Source of the DNA: Pseudomonadota bacterium
GTDB lineage: Bacteria; Pseudomonadota; Alphaproteobacteria; Rhizobiales; Xanthobacteraceae
DNA: 64,000 bases
Direction: 5' to 3'
NCBI GenBank assembly: GCA_023386885.1
Contig: JAEWIX010000090.1
Location: forward strand, 62,001 to 126,000
A program made the translations under genes and the position numbers. Under the pieces are notes generated by a model. It was not told the origin of the DNA and made no database searches. It saw only the letters and a program-made list of their open reading frames with translations. Of this stretch, positions 56,463 through 64,000 are shown piece after piece. Every line of letters starts with the position of its first letter. Positions within the stretch are counted from its first letter, which is position 1.

Positions 56463-57737
56463 TCACTTCGGGAGCTTGATGAAGCTCGGGTACTTCAGCG
56501 TGCCTTCCGCGACCTTCTTCGGCCAGACGGTGACCTGCTTGCCGTTCTGCCACTGGAAGACCAGGCCGTTGACCGCGTCGGGGCCGTAGACCAGGCCGTG
56601 TGTGAACCGGTCGGTGCGGCCGTAGAACTTGATCTTGCCGATGGTGCCCTCGTAGTCGGTCTTTTCCATCTCGGCGACCATCTTGTCGGGATCGGTTCCT
56701 CCCGCGCGCTGGATCGCTTCGGCGATGATGTAGACCTCGTCATAGGCGGTATAGCCGGTATAGGCGGGGGATTTGCCGAACTTCTTCTTGAAAGCCTCGG
56801 CGAACGGTTTGGTCTTCGGCGTCACCGCGACGTTCTCGGTCGCGACGGCCAGCGACGGGATGCCGTCGGCCGCGCCATTGGTATCGGCCCAGAAGGTCGG
56901 GCTCAGTGCCTGCGCGCTGATGCCGAACATCGGGATCGGCACTTGCTGGTTCTTCCATTGCACGGTCGGCTGCACGCCGACGTGGGAGATGCCGGTGATG
57001 ATAACATCCGGCTTTTGCGCTTCGATCTTGTTGAAGATCGGCGTGAAGTCGGTGGTGTCCGGCGAGAAGCGGATGTGATCGGTGACCTTCAGGCCGATTT
57101 TCGGCAGGCATTCCTCGTAACCGACATCGAGCGGTTTGGTCCAGGCGGCGTCCTCGCTCATGATCGCGGCGGTTTTCATTTTCAAACCGTCGACCAGCAG
57201 TTCCTTCGCAGCGTCGCAGACGGCCTGGGCCTGAGCTGCGGAAGTCAGATAACCGTGAAAGGTGTATTTGTTCTTGTCGTAGTCGTCGTGGATCGGGCGC
57301 GTGATTTCGTTGCTCGCCGCGCCGGGCGTGATGAGCGGCACCTTGAGCCGCGCTGCCCACGGCTCCAGCGCGAGCACCACTTCGCTGATGTAACTCGCGA
57401 TCACCGCGCTGACCTTGTCCTCGGAAACGGCGCGCTGGAAAGCGCGCACGGAATCGGCGGACGAGCTCTTGTTGTCGTAAGTGACGATCTCGATCTTGCG
57501 GCCGTTGACGCCGCCCTTGGCATTGATCTCGTCGGCCGCGATCTGCGCGCCGCCGGGGGTCGCAGCGCCCGCGATCGACTGCACTTCCGCGATAACTCCG
57601 ATCTTGATCGGGCCGTTGGCCTGTGCCAGCGCGGTGGTGCTGGATGCAGCAACCAGCGAGCCAGCCACAAGTGCTGCGGCAAATGCCAACGATCTGGCGC
57701 GGGAGCCGGTCGTCAGGTTCAGTATAGAAGGCTTCAT
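56463..57737 (-). CDS. Orphan Liv-type ABC substrate-binding protein
   Basis: This 424-aa protein has a signal peptide (LAFAAALVAGSLVAASSTTALA) and a Liv-type fold (IKIGVIAEVQSIAGAATPGGAQIAADEIN; YDNKSSSADSVRAFQRAVSEDKVSAVI; ALMPNIGIG-type shadows excluded). No permease or ATPase gene is next to it, so it may serve one of the other Liv systems. The start at 57737 has AGGGAG upstream. Confidence 0.88.
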   Translation of the reverse strand: MKPSILNLTTGSRARSLAFAAALVAGSLVAASSTTALAQANGPIKIGVIAEVQSIAGAATPGGAQIAADEINAKGGVNGRKIEIVTYDNKSSSADSVRAFQRAVSEDKVSAVIASYISEVVLALEPWAARLKVPLITPGAASNEITRPIHDDYDKNKYTFHGYLTSAAQAQAVCDAAKELLVDGLKMKTAAIMSEDAAWTKPLDVGYEECLPKIGLKVTDHIRFSPDTTDFTPIFNKIEAQKPDVIITGISHVGVQPTVQWKNQQVPIPMFGISAQALSPTFWADTNGAADGIPSLAVATENVAVTPKTKPFAEAFKKKFGKSPAYTGYTAYDEVYIIAEAIQRAGGTDPDKMVAEMEKTDYEGTIGKIKFYGRTDRFTHGLVYGPDAVNGLVFQWQNGKQVTVWPKKVAEGTLKYPSFIKLPK

Positions 57738-58037
57738 TGAGCATTTCTCCCTGTTTGGGCCACTTGATTTGCGGCCTCACTCCAAACTCAACACAACGGG
57801 GAGGGTGAATCAACGCGGCGCGGCCTTAAGCGGCGAATGGCTGCCGTGCATATCCGCATCGCCATCGCTCGATTCCGTGACCGGTATGCCGCCAGCGGCT
57901 CGTACAAAGAATTTCCGCGGTTTCAACCTCGCTCGAACGCGCTATAACGACATAAGCCGCGCGACGTCCGCAGGCATGGCCATATTGCGGTCATGCCGTG
58001 ATGCTCCAAGCCATGAACCCGACAGAGCGATATATCC
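57738..58037. other. Divergent intergenic region
   Basis: These 300 bases lie between the divergent binding-protein and lipoprotein genes and should hold both promoters. I see no convincing gene, hairpin or repeat; a CGGCATTGAT-like palindrome is not clear enough to call. Confidence 0.5.
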
Positions 58038-58442
58038 ATGTCACTTGTGCCGTTCGACCGTAAAGTAGGTTTGCGAATGCTTTCGATAGCCGTGCTTGCG
58101 GCATCGGGCCTGAGCCTCGCCGGCTGTGCGAATGTCGGCGATGGCTTCGCGTCGGGAGCATTTGTCGATCCGGCGAAGTATGATCTCTTCGATTGCAAGC
58201 AACTGGAAGCAGAGCGCAAGAAGCTCGAAGCGTGCGCCACAGAATTGCAGGGTTATATCGATAAGGCACGGACCGGTACCGCGGGTACGGTGGTGGGTGA
58301 GGTCGCTTATCGCAACGATTACATTTCCACGCGCGCGTCGCTGAAACTTGCCAATAAGGCCTGGGAGCGTGGCAAATGCAGTGTAACACTGCCGCTTGCA
58401 GCGCCGCTGCAAAGTAGTGGCACGAGTTGTTCTGCCCGATAA
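58038..58442 (+). CDS. Small putative lipoprotein, uncharacterised
   Basis: The 134-aa product has a lipoprotein signal (LSIAVLAASGLSLAGC, lipobox LAGC near residue 30) and a mature part with a charged helix (FDCKQLEAERKKLEACATELQGYIDKA) and four cysteines. I recall such proteins in Bradyrhizobium relatives. It is probably attached to a membrane facing the periplasm. ATG 58038 or the in-frame ATG 58074 may start it. Confidence 0.72.
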   Translation: MSLVPFDRKVGLRMLSIAVLAASGLSLAGCANVGDGFASGAFVDPAKYDLFDCKQLEAERKKLEACATELQGYIDKARTGTAGTVVGEVAYRNDYISTRASLKLANKAWERGKCSVTLPLAAPLQSSGTSCSAR

Positions 58443-58461
58443 TGGCGCCGATCCGGTTACG

Positions 58462-59646
58462 TCAGACGCGCCAGCTGTAGATCCAGTTCTGACGCGCCAA
58501 CAGGCGATGGCCGCCCAGCAATCTCATTGTGATGTCGCGTGCCGCGGCCATGGGGCCCGCGAGGTGATAGATGCGTCCGTTCTGACGGGCCAGACTCTGA
58601 ACCCGTGCGACACGTTCGCGACGCAAGCTTGCATAACGCTTGAGGGCCGAAGGAATATCGCTGCTCCCCTCGTCGATGCATCGGGCGAGCACGGCGGCAT
58701 CCTCAATGGCCATTCCGGCGCCTTGCGCAGCGAAGGGCAGCATGGCGTGCACGGAATCGCCAAGCAGCGCGGCGCGGTCGTTCGTCCATGCTGTAGAGGC
58801 CGGAAGGGTGAACAGCGCCCATTTGCGCCACTGCGCGACGGAGGCAATGATAGCGCGTGCCGGTTCGGACCAATGAGATGCGGTGAAGGCAGCTCCAGCC
58901 TCGGCGGCAGTCGCCGGAACGCTCCAGCCTTGATCGTGCCACTGTCCTGAACTGATCGCGACGACATTGGTTTGTTGCCCGTGTGCTATCGGGTAGGTAA
59001 CCAGATGTGCGTTGCTCCCCATCCATAGCTGAACGCGGGGCGCTTCTGATTGATCGAGAGGGAGGCGCGTTTCGATGGTGCCGCGCCATGCGATCAATCC
59101 CGTAAACTGCGGCTGCACGGCTGGATCGAGTTGTCGGCGCACCGTCGACCAGAGACCGTCCGCGCCGATCAGTGACGCTGCAATCCGATGTTGCGATGTC
59201 GTGCCTTGTCGGAGATTGGCAACAACGCCATCCGCCTCGGTCGTGAAGTTTTCGAGTTCGCAGCCGAGTTGAAGTTCGATGAGGGGATTTGCGCCGGCCC
59301 GCGCTGCGAGTGCCGCTTGCAAATCCGCGCGATGGATCACCCAATAGGGAGCTTCGGCGTCCGATCTGACGAGCGGCAGGCGAACCAACTCGACGCCGCG
59401 AGGGCCGCTCATGACGCTGACCGAGTCGGGGGCGATAGCCTTGCCTTCTAGACTCGATTTCAGTCCCAGGGCGATGAGCACGCGGCTGGCATTGGGCGAC
59501 AATTGTAGCCCGGCGCCTGTTTCCTCAAGACGCTCGGCCTTTTCCGCGAGAATAACTCGAAAGCCTTTGTCGGCCAGCGCGAGCGCGGCGGTCAAACCTC
59601 CGATGCCGGCACCGGCAACGATGATCGTTGCGCGTGGCACGGCCAC
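58462..59646 (-). CDS. FAD-dependent aromatic-ring monooxygenase (salicylate hydroxylase-like)
   Basis: The product, about 394 aa, has the FAD-binding GAGIGGLTAALALADKG near the N-terminus, the DG/GD region (SLIGADGLWSTVRR; LLGDSVHAMLPFAAQGAGMAIED) and the class A flavoprotein hydroxylase layout. Relatives hydroxylate salicylate or 3-hydroxybenzoate. The start is uncertain: GTG 59646 places it just after the zinc-finger stop (59655), ATG 59682 overlaps it, and the frame is open to 59742. Its link with the P450 and importers is only by theme. Confidence 0.85.
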   Translation of the reverse strand: MAVPRATIIVAGAGIGGLTAALALADKGFRVILAEKAERLEETGAGLQLSPNASRVLIALGLKSSLEGKAIAPDSVSVMSGPRGVELVRLPLVRSDAEAPYWVIHRADLQAALAARAGANPLIELQLGCELENFTTEADGVVANLRQGTTSQHRIAASLIGADGLWSTVRRQLDPAVQPQFTGLIAWRGTIETRLPLDQSEAPRVQLWMGSNAHLVTYPIAHGQQTNVVAISSGQWHDQGWSVPATAAEAGAAFTASHWSEPARAIIASVAQWRKWALFTLPASTAWTNDRAALLGDSVHAMLPFAAQGAGMAIEDAAVLARCIDEGSSDIPSALKRYASLRRERVARVQSLARQNGRIYHLAGPMAAARDITMRLLGGHRLLARQNWIYSWRV

Positions 59647-59654
59647 GGGCGGAT

Positions 59655-59900
59655 TTAAGGGACCTTGTCCATTACCACGCATTCCGGCGGCCGCGCCGCT
59701 CCGGGCGCAAGATCGGCGGCGAAGCGATACAGCGTCGAGCAATACGGGCAGATGATTTCGGTATCATTGCCTAGATCCAGGAACACATGCGGATGATCGA
59801 AGGGCGGGTTGGAGCCCACGCACATGAACTCTCTCGACCCGATCTCGATGACCGCCACGCCTGCGTCATTGTGAAAATGGGGAACAACGTGATCGGACAT
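59655..59900 (-). CDS. CHCC zinc-finger domain protein (NDUFS6-like)
   Basis: The 81-aa protein has the zf-CHCC spacing: Cys in FMCVGSNPP, His in HPHVFLDLG, and the CPYCSTLY pair. Such small proteins occur as zinc-finger subunits or companions of respiratory complex I-like enzymes and stand alone in alphaproteobacteria. ATG 59900 is chosen over 59909. It probably shares a transcript with the flavin monooxygenase gene, with only nine bases or an overlap between them. Confidence 0.85.
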   Translation of the reverse strand: MSDHVVPHFHNDAGVAVIEIGSREFMCVGSNPPFDHPHVFLDLGNDTEIICPYCSTLYRFAADLAPGAARPPECVVMDKVP

Positions 59901-60138
59901 CTTTCTCACCTTTGGTCGCGGACAGCCTGACGGTCGTTGGACACAGCACTCCTCGTGGCGCCGGTCCTGGAACGGGGCGCACCATAGGGGGAGGTGTGGC
60001 TGATTCCTAGAGCGACATTGTGCCGGCTGGCAGGTCTAAATTCGACACAATCCTGACGTCTTGGAGAAGCCCTTCTTTCGTCTGGCCTGTTGCGTCCGAA
60101 ATGTGGCGCACAGGAAGAGCGGGCGGTGAGGCGTTTTG

Positions 60139-61263
60139 ATGAAACGGTGGTGGATAGCGACGGGTTTGACGGGAGTTGCGGTATTCGCCGTGGCCAGCGT
60201 CCTGCTTTGGCCTCGCACCGAGCGGGCCGCGACGGTCCTGGCTGCCAGGCACGATCCCGTCAGTTTGTCCGACGTCCAGCTTGATTTCATGTTGCGGAAC
60301 GACCCAGGCGTATTGGAGCGGGGAGCCGAAGCGGCACTCGTTGCCGGCGACGCCGATCTTGCAGGCAGTTTCGTCGAGGTCGCGGCAGCGCGGAATGTGC
60401 CGCTTCCGGATAATCTTCAGACTCGGGTTGCTGACGCGGTTGCTCGGGAAAACTCCGTCGGACAACTGGCGGAGCGATTTGCTGTCGGGCTTGTTACAGG
60501 ACAAGCCGAGGATGGGGTCGGCTTGAGCGGCGCGATCGCGGGCGACTTGTTCGTGTTTGGAGACATTCGCGATATCTTGCGCGAAGGCAAGCAGATCGCC
60601 ATGGGGGAAGAGGGCGATCGTCTCATTCTGGGTCTTGCGGTGGCCGGGTTGGCTGCGACCGCCGCGACTTACGTGTCGGTCGGCGGTGCCTCGCCGGTGC
60701 GGGCCGGGCTGACGCTGGTGAAAGACGCGCGGAAGGCCGGCCGAATGGGCGAAGGGCTGTCGCGATGGGCCGGCCGATCGGCGCGCGATCTGGTGGACGC
60801 TCCGGCTCTGCAAAGAGCGCTGGAGGTTGGCTCACTGTCCCGTCCGGGCCAACTTGTGCCTGCAGTCAAGGCGGCGTTTCGTGCCGACAAGGCCGGCGCG
60901 TTCGTGCGTTTGGCAAAAGACGTTGGCCGTATCGGCAAGCGAACTGGAACGCGCGGGACTTTCGACGCAATGAAACTGGCCGAGGGTCCGAAAGATATCG
61001 CGCGGACGGCCCGTCTCGCCGAAGCCAAAGGCGGGCAGACTCGGGCGATCCTGAAACTGCTCGGGCGCGGCGCGTTGGTTCTGGCGGTGGGAGCCTTCGA
61101 TCTCGCGCTCTGGCTGTTCTGGGCCATGGTCGCGTTGTTCGGCTTTGTCGTATCGATCAAGACGACGACCGAGCGTCTCACCTTGTCCTGGTTGCAGCGC
61201 CGGAAAGCGGCGCCCGCAAAGGTATGTCAGGCGGTGATATCTGCATCGCCCGCGGTCGCATAG
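60139..61263 (+). CDS. Uncharacterised 374-aa membrane-anchored protein
   Basis: The N-terminus is a membrane anchor (WWIATGLTGVAVFAVASVLL); a second hydrophobic hairpin (LILGLAVAGLAATAATYVSV) lies near residue 165 and a third (LVLAVGAFDLALWLFWAMVALFGFVVSI) near 320-350. Between them the sequence is Arg/Lys-rich and helical. I recall this type next to alpha/beta hydrolase genes in relatives but know no role. ATG 60139 follows GAGG; TTG 60136 is less likely. Confidence 0.75.
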   Translation: MKRWWIATGLTGVAVFAVASVLLWPRTERAATVLAARHDPVSLSDVQLDFMLRNDPGVLERGAEAALVAGDADLAGSFVEVAAARNVPLPDNLQTRVADAVARENSVGQLAERFAVGLVTGQAEDGVGLSGAIAGDLFVFGDIRDILREGKQIAMGEEGDRLILGLAVAGLAATAATYVSVGGASPVRAGLTLVKDARKAGRMGEGLSRWAGRSARDLVDAPALQRALEVGSLSRPGQLVPAVKAAFRADKAGAFVRLAKDVGRIGKRTGTRGTFDAMKLAEGPKDIARTARLAEAKGGQTRAILKLLGRGALVLAVGAFDLALWLFWAMVALFGFVVSIKTTTERLTLSWLQRRKAAPAKVCQAVISASPAVA

Positions 61264-61347
61264 CCCGCCTCTGGCCTCGTCCGTGACAGTTGCTTAAACA
61301 GAGCAATCTGTCGGCCCTCCGAACCTTCCTTCCTCCTGTCTCACTCA

Positions 61348-62112
61348 ATGGATCAAAAGATGCCGAGCTTTCACAACGGCGCTGTCGAAATCGCTTACCT
61401 CGATGAAGGAGAGGGCGATCCGATTGTTCTGGTTCACGGTTTTGCATCGAGCAAAAACGTCAACTGGGTTTATCCGACCTGGGTGTCTGAGCTGAAGAAG
61501 CACGGGCGGCGGGTGATTGCGCTCGACAATCGCGGCCACGGAGATTCGACCAAGCTTTACGATCAGGAGGATTACCATCTCGGCATCATGGCCGGCGACA
61601 TCGTGGGCTTGATGGATCATCTTGGCTTAGAGCGGGTCGACATGATGGGCTATTCGATGGGCTCCCGTCTGACCGGATATCTGGCGCAAAGCCAGCCGCA
61701 ACGTCTCCGCTCTGCAATCTTCGGCGGCCTCGGGATCGGTATGGTCGCGGGTGGAGGGCCCGGCGAGAATGTCGCGAAGGCTCTCGAAGCCGAATCCCTT
61801 GACGACGTGACCGATTCCATGGGGCGCATGTTTCGCACGTTTGCAGACCAGACCCGTTCGGATCGGCGGGCGCTCGCGGCGTGCCTGCGGGGATCGCGAA
61901 GACTGGCGACCCGCGAGGAGGCGGCGCGTATCAGCGTTCCGTCGCTGATTGCTGTTGGCACCACCGATGAGATCGCCGGTTCGGCGCAAGCTCTTGCCGC
62001 GATTATTCCGAACTCCGAGGTGCTGGACATTCCGGGGCGCGATCACATGCGCGCGGTCGGCGATCGGGTCTACAAAGCGGGCGTGCTGGATTTCCTGTCG
62101 CGACGTCCTTGA
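61348..62112 (+). CDS. Alpha/beta hydrolase
   Basis: The 254-aa enzyme has the alpha/beta hydrolase layout: VLVHGFASSKNVNW (oxyanion side), nucleophile Ser in MGYSMGSRLTG (about residue 107), and a late GRDHMRAVGD with the catalytic His. LRDNRGHG-type ALDNRGHGDSTK is conserved. No signal peptide. Substrate unknown: esterases, dehalogenase-like and C-C hydrolases share the fold. Confidence 0.88.
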   Translation: MDQKMPSFHNGAVEIAYLDEGEGDPIVLVHGFASSKNVNWVYPTWVSELKKHGRRVIALDNRGHGDSTKLYDQEDYHLGIMAGDIVGLMDHLGLERVDMMGYSMGSRLTGYLAQSQPQRLRSAIFGGLGIGMVAGGGPGENVAKALEAESLDDVTDSMGRMFRTFADQTRSDRRALAACLRGSRRLATREEAARISVPSLIAVGTTDEIAGSAQALAAIIPNSEVLDIPGRDHMRAVGDRVYKAGVLDFLSRRP

Positions 62113-62130
62113 GGAGCAGAGGTGCTGGCG

Positions 62131-63567
62131 TCAAGGATTGGCGTTGTTATCAGTGCCGGTCGGAACCGTTTGTTGCAGACGGAAGCGTTCGATCACGATC
62201 ACGACGACAAGAACCGCAATCCAGGCCATCCGGGCGCCATAGCGATCATGCGGCCCCGAGATGACGCCGCACAGGAATGCATTGCCCAGTAGCGCCAGCA
62301 CGACTGTTGCCGCAAGCAGGTCGACATCGTCCAGCCGCCGTCGCCAGAGCGCCCGGCCGAGCAATACGACCAGCAGCAACATCGAGAGCAGCGCGACCGG
62401 GACGTGGACCCAGTTGATCGGGGTGAAGTTGATGTCCCAATGCTGCTGATGGGCAGCACGCATCGTCTTGGTCTGCGCTGGAAGGTAGCGTTCGATGATG
62501 CCGTAGGTATGCGGAATCCAGCCGTTGGTGCCCTCGCCGGTGGCGACCATACGGAGTTGCGTTGCGGTGGCCATGAGCGCGGCTTCGATCTGCCAAAGCG
62601 GATAGGCGGTCAATGACTTCGCCGCGATGAATTCCATCTCCGCGTCCATGCCCTCGAAGCGGCCGAGCTTGTTGAAGATACTGTCGTTGCTCCAAAGAAA
62701 ATCGTCGGCCGTCGCCGGCAGCTCGTTGCGATAGGGACAGAGCTTGAGCTTGATCGTGTCGCAATGGTCGTTGAGATAACGCGCGACGATGCCGTCCTGC
62801 ATCATTCGGCCGAACGTCACGCCGGGTCCGCCCGGCGTCCATGCCAGTTGACCGGACAGCGCGTAGTTGGCGGCAACCAGCAACACGGCGCTGACGGCAA
62901 CCGCGAGACTTGCCTGCGTCAGGCCGCGCGCGCTGAGGCGTGGACGAAGCCATGGCAGTAACAGCCAGCCGGCGGTGCAAAGCCCGAACAGAACGCCGAA
63001 GGTCGCGCTGTGGGTTGCTGCCGCAAACGCCGTGAAAGCGAACAGCGCAGCTTTCTCGGCCGATGAGAGGCGCTCGCCATGCGCGGCGAGCAAAAACAGC
63101 GTCAGCACCGCGAGCCCGGCGAAGATGTCGGTGATCAGCATCGACGCCAGCCATGGCAAGGCCGTTGTCAGGATCAGGATCAAGGCGATCCTGGCGAGCC
63201 GGAGCCGGCGGGCCAATCCCAGGACCCGGAGGGTAAGATGGAGCACCCAGAGCGTCACGACCGATTGGAACGCCAGATTGATCCAGAAGTACGAGTGTTC
63301 GCCGAAATGAAGATATAGGCCGTAAACCGTGGAACGGCTGGGCACGAGATAGCCCTCATACCAGCGCGCGAGATAACCGCCGGTATCGTATTGGAGCAGC
63401 GGATAGCCGTTCCAGAGCGCGGGAGCGATTAGGAGGACGGCAACGGCGGCTATCGCCAGCAGGCCGGCCGTGGCCCAGCGCGAGGTCGCGGATGCGCCTG
63501 CGGGCAAAATTTGCGTGCGAATGGACGTATCCCCTCTGCTCCCGGCTGGCAGGATGCTTAAATCCAT
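62131..63567 (-). CDS. Polytopic membrane protein of unknown function
   Basis: The product, about 478 aa, has about ten hydrophobic segments and a large extracytoplasmic loop (about residues 230-360) with LNDHCDTIKLKLCPYRNEL and WIPHTYGIIERYLPAQ. The fold looks GT-C-like, with a DTGGYLARWYEGYLVPSRSTVYG segment after the first span, but no glycosyltransferase motif is certain. ATG 63567 is preferred over TTG 63579. It converges on the hydrolase gene. Confidence 0.7.
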   Translation of the reverse strand: MDLSILPAGSRGDTSIRTQILPAGASATSRWATAGLLAIAAVAVLLIAPALWNGYPLLQYDTGGYLARWYEGYLVPSRSTVYGLYLHFGEHSYFWINLAFQSVVTLWVLHLTLRVLGLARRLRLARIALILILTTALPWLASMLITDIFAGLAVLTLFLLAAHGERLSSAEKAALFAFTAFAAATHSATFGVLFGLCTAGWLLLPWLRPRLSARGLTQASLAVAVSAVLLVAANYALSGQLAWTPGGPGVTFGRMMQDGIVARYLNDHCDTIKLKLCPYRNELPATADDFLWSNDSIFNKLGRFEGMDAEMEFIAAKSLTAYPLWQIEAALMATATQLRMVATGEGTNGWIPHTYGIIERYLPAQTKTMRAAHQQHWDINFTPINWVHVPVALLSMLLLVVLLGRALWRRRLDDVDLLAATVVLALLGNAFLCGVISGPHDRYGARMAWIAVLVVVIVIERFRLQQTVPTGTDNNANP

Positions 63568-63810
63568 CCGGTCGCCCAATCCATAAATAGTTGCAACTCT
63601 TGCAGCCGGGCCAATTGCGCCGGCCGGCCCGCCAACCTATGTCCCGTTAATCTTGGTGAATTGGAGAGAATTTGCGGGCAAATCGGGGTCGTTTATCGTC
63701 TTTTCAGGCAATTTGCTGGCAAAATTCGCGCGTCTGCCGCCACGTCAGGCTGCGGACAGGAGCAGCCGAGATATGTTATAGGCTGGATCACACGGAAGCA
63801 TGAGAGCCGC
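63568..63810. other. Upstream region of cysE and the membrane-protein gene
   Basis: The 243 bases between these divergent genes should carry both promoters. No rRNA, tRNA or repeat is seen. A minus-strand open frame (63745-63981) here is a shadow of the cysE start. Confidence 0.4.
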
Positions 63811-64000
63811 ATGGTAGTGCATCAAGTTAATCCGCAGAATGCAAAGCTGGCTGCCCTCGATCCGATCTGGGATCGTGTGCGCAACGAGGCGGAGGATATC
63901 GTCCGCCGCGAACCGGAACTGGCTGCGTTCATCTTCAGCACGGTCTTGCATCATGCACGCCTCGAGGCGGCAGTGGTGCATCGGGTTGCCGAACGGCTCG
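63811..64000 (+). CDS. cysE: Serine O-acetyltransferase, N-terminal part (runs off the window)
   Basis: From ATG 63811 the frame encodes KLAALDPIWDRVRNEAEDI, then VRREPELAAFIFSTVLHHARLE and AAVVHRVAERL, the N-terminal helical domain of CysE, which makes O-acetylserine for cysteine synthesis. The catalytic left-handed helix lies beyond the window end, so the gene is partial here. Confidence 0.9.
   Translation, partial: MVVHQVNPQNAKLAALDPIWDRVRNEAEDIVRREPELAAFIFSTVLHHARLEAAVVHRVAERL

Noticed and set aside
63745..63981. 78-aa minus-strand frame at the right end
   Set aside because: It overlaps the recognisable start of cysE on the other strand.
1..64000. CRISPR arrays, rRNA and tRNA genes
   Set aside because: No regularly spaced repeats, no rRNA-like sequence and no convincing tRNA cloverleaf were seen by eye in the gaps.

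Overview
The window looks like a chromosome segment from a GC-rich alphaproteobacterium of the Bradyrhizobium/Afipia/Rhodopseudomonas group (Nitrobacteraceae/Bradyrhizobiaceae). Pointers are the gene-transfer-agent (GTA) type head-tail cluster, a FeuP/FeuQ-like two-component pair, the ccmI-ccmE-ccmF-ccmH operon, the degP/two-component/glnE order, a CYP199A-type P450, many Liv-type ABC transporters, and interspersed palindromic repeats of kinds I recognise from this group. Identifications come from reading the translations; no database search was run.

Region 1 (1-18.3 kb) is a GTA/prophage-like structural cluster: end of a gp1-like gene, large terminase, portal, two small proteins, prohead protease, major capsid, head-tail connectors, tail terminator, major tail protein, tail chaperones, a short tape measure, a tail-fibre-like protein, an acyltransferase, a GH19-type endolysin and a GTA-type 3TM holin. 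It departs from the standard layout in two ways. About 4.4 kb of non-structural cargo (5.45-9.88 kb) splits the capsid gene from the gp6-like connector gene. The cargo holds a candidate HNH-type toxin with a DUF2019-like partner and a second truncated copy, a stress pair (PRC-barrel and CsbD proteins) with divergent EcfG-like promoters, a YbaY/META protein and an S1 protease. In addition, the tail-tip block is collapsed: gp12 is cut short, gp13 and nearly all of gp14 are missing, gp15 keeps about 30 codons, and a DUF2793 fibre gene without its N-terminus follows directly.

Region 2 (18.4-36 kb) is core-like: FeuP/FeuQ-type regulators, an uncharacterised 464-aa protein, the CcmI/E/F/H haem-ligation genes, a DegP-type periplasmic protease, a second two-component pair, glnE, and a convergent PAS hybrid-free sensor kinase.

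Region 3 (36-54.7 kb) is metabolic and transport: a CDF metal exporter, a quinone-reductase-like MDR protein, a ketopantoate-reductase-like protein, a formyl-CoA:oxalate CoA-transferase and a GntR/FCD regulator. Next come one complete Liv-type importer with a fused LivM-LivG protein, a CYP199A-like P450 with a divergent LuxR-type regulator, and a second complete Liv-type importer with a convergent TetR regulator. The arrangement suggests uptake and oxidation of small aromatic or organic acids, but no substrate can be read from sequence.

Region 4 (54.9-64 kb) holds pncB, an orphan Liv-type binding protein, a small lipoprotein, a flavin monooxygenase with a CHCC zinc-finger gene directly upstream, a membrane-anchored protein of unknown function, an alpha/beta hydrolase, a polytopic membrane protein, and the start of cysE running off the end.
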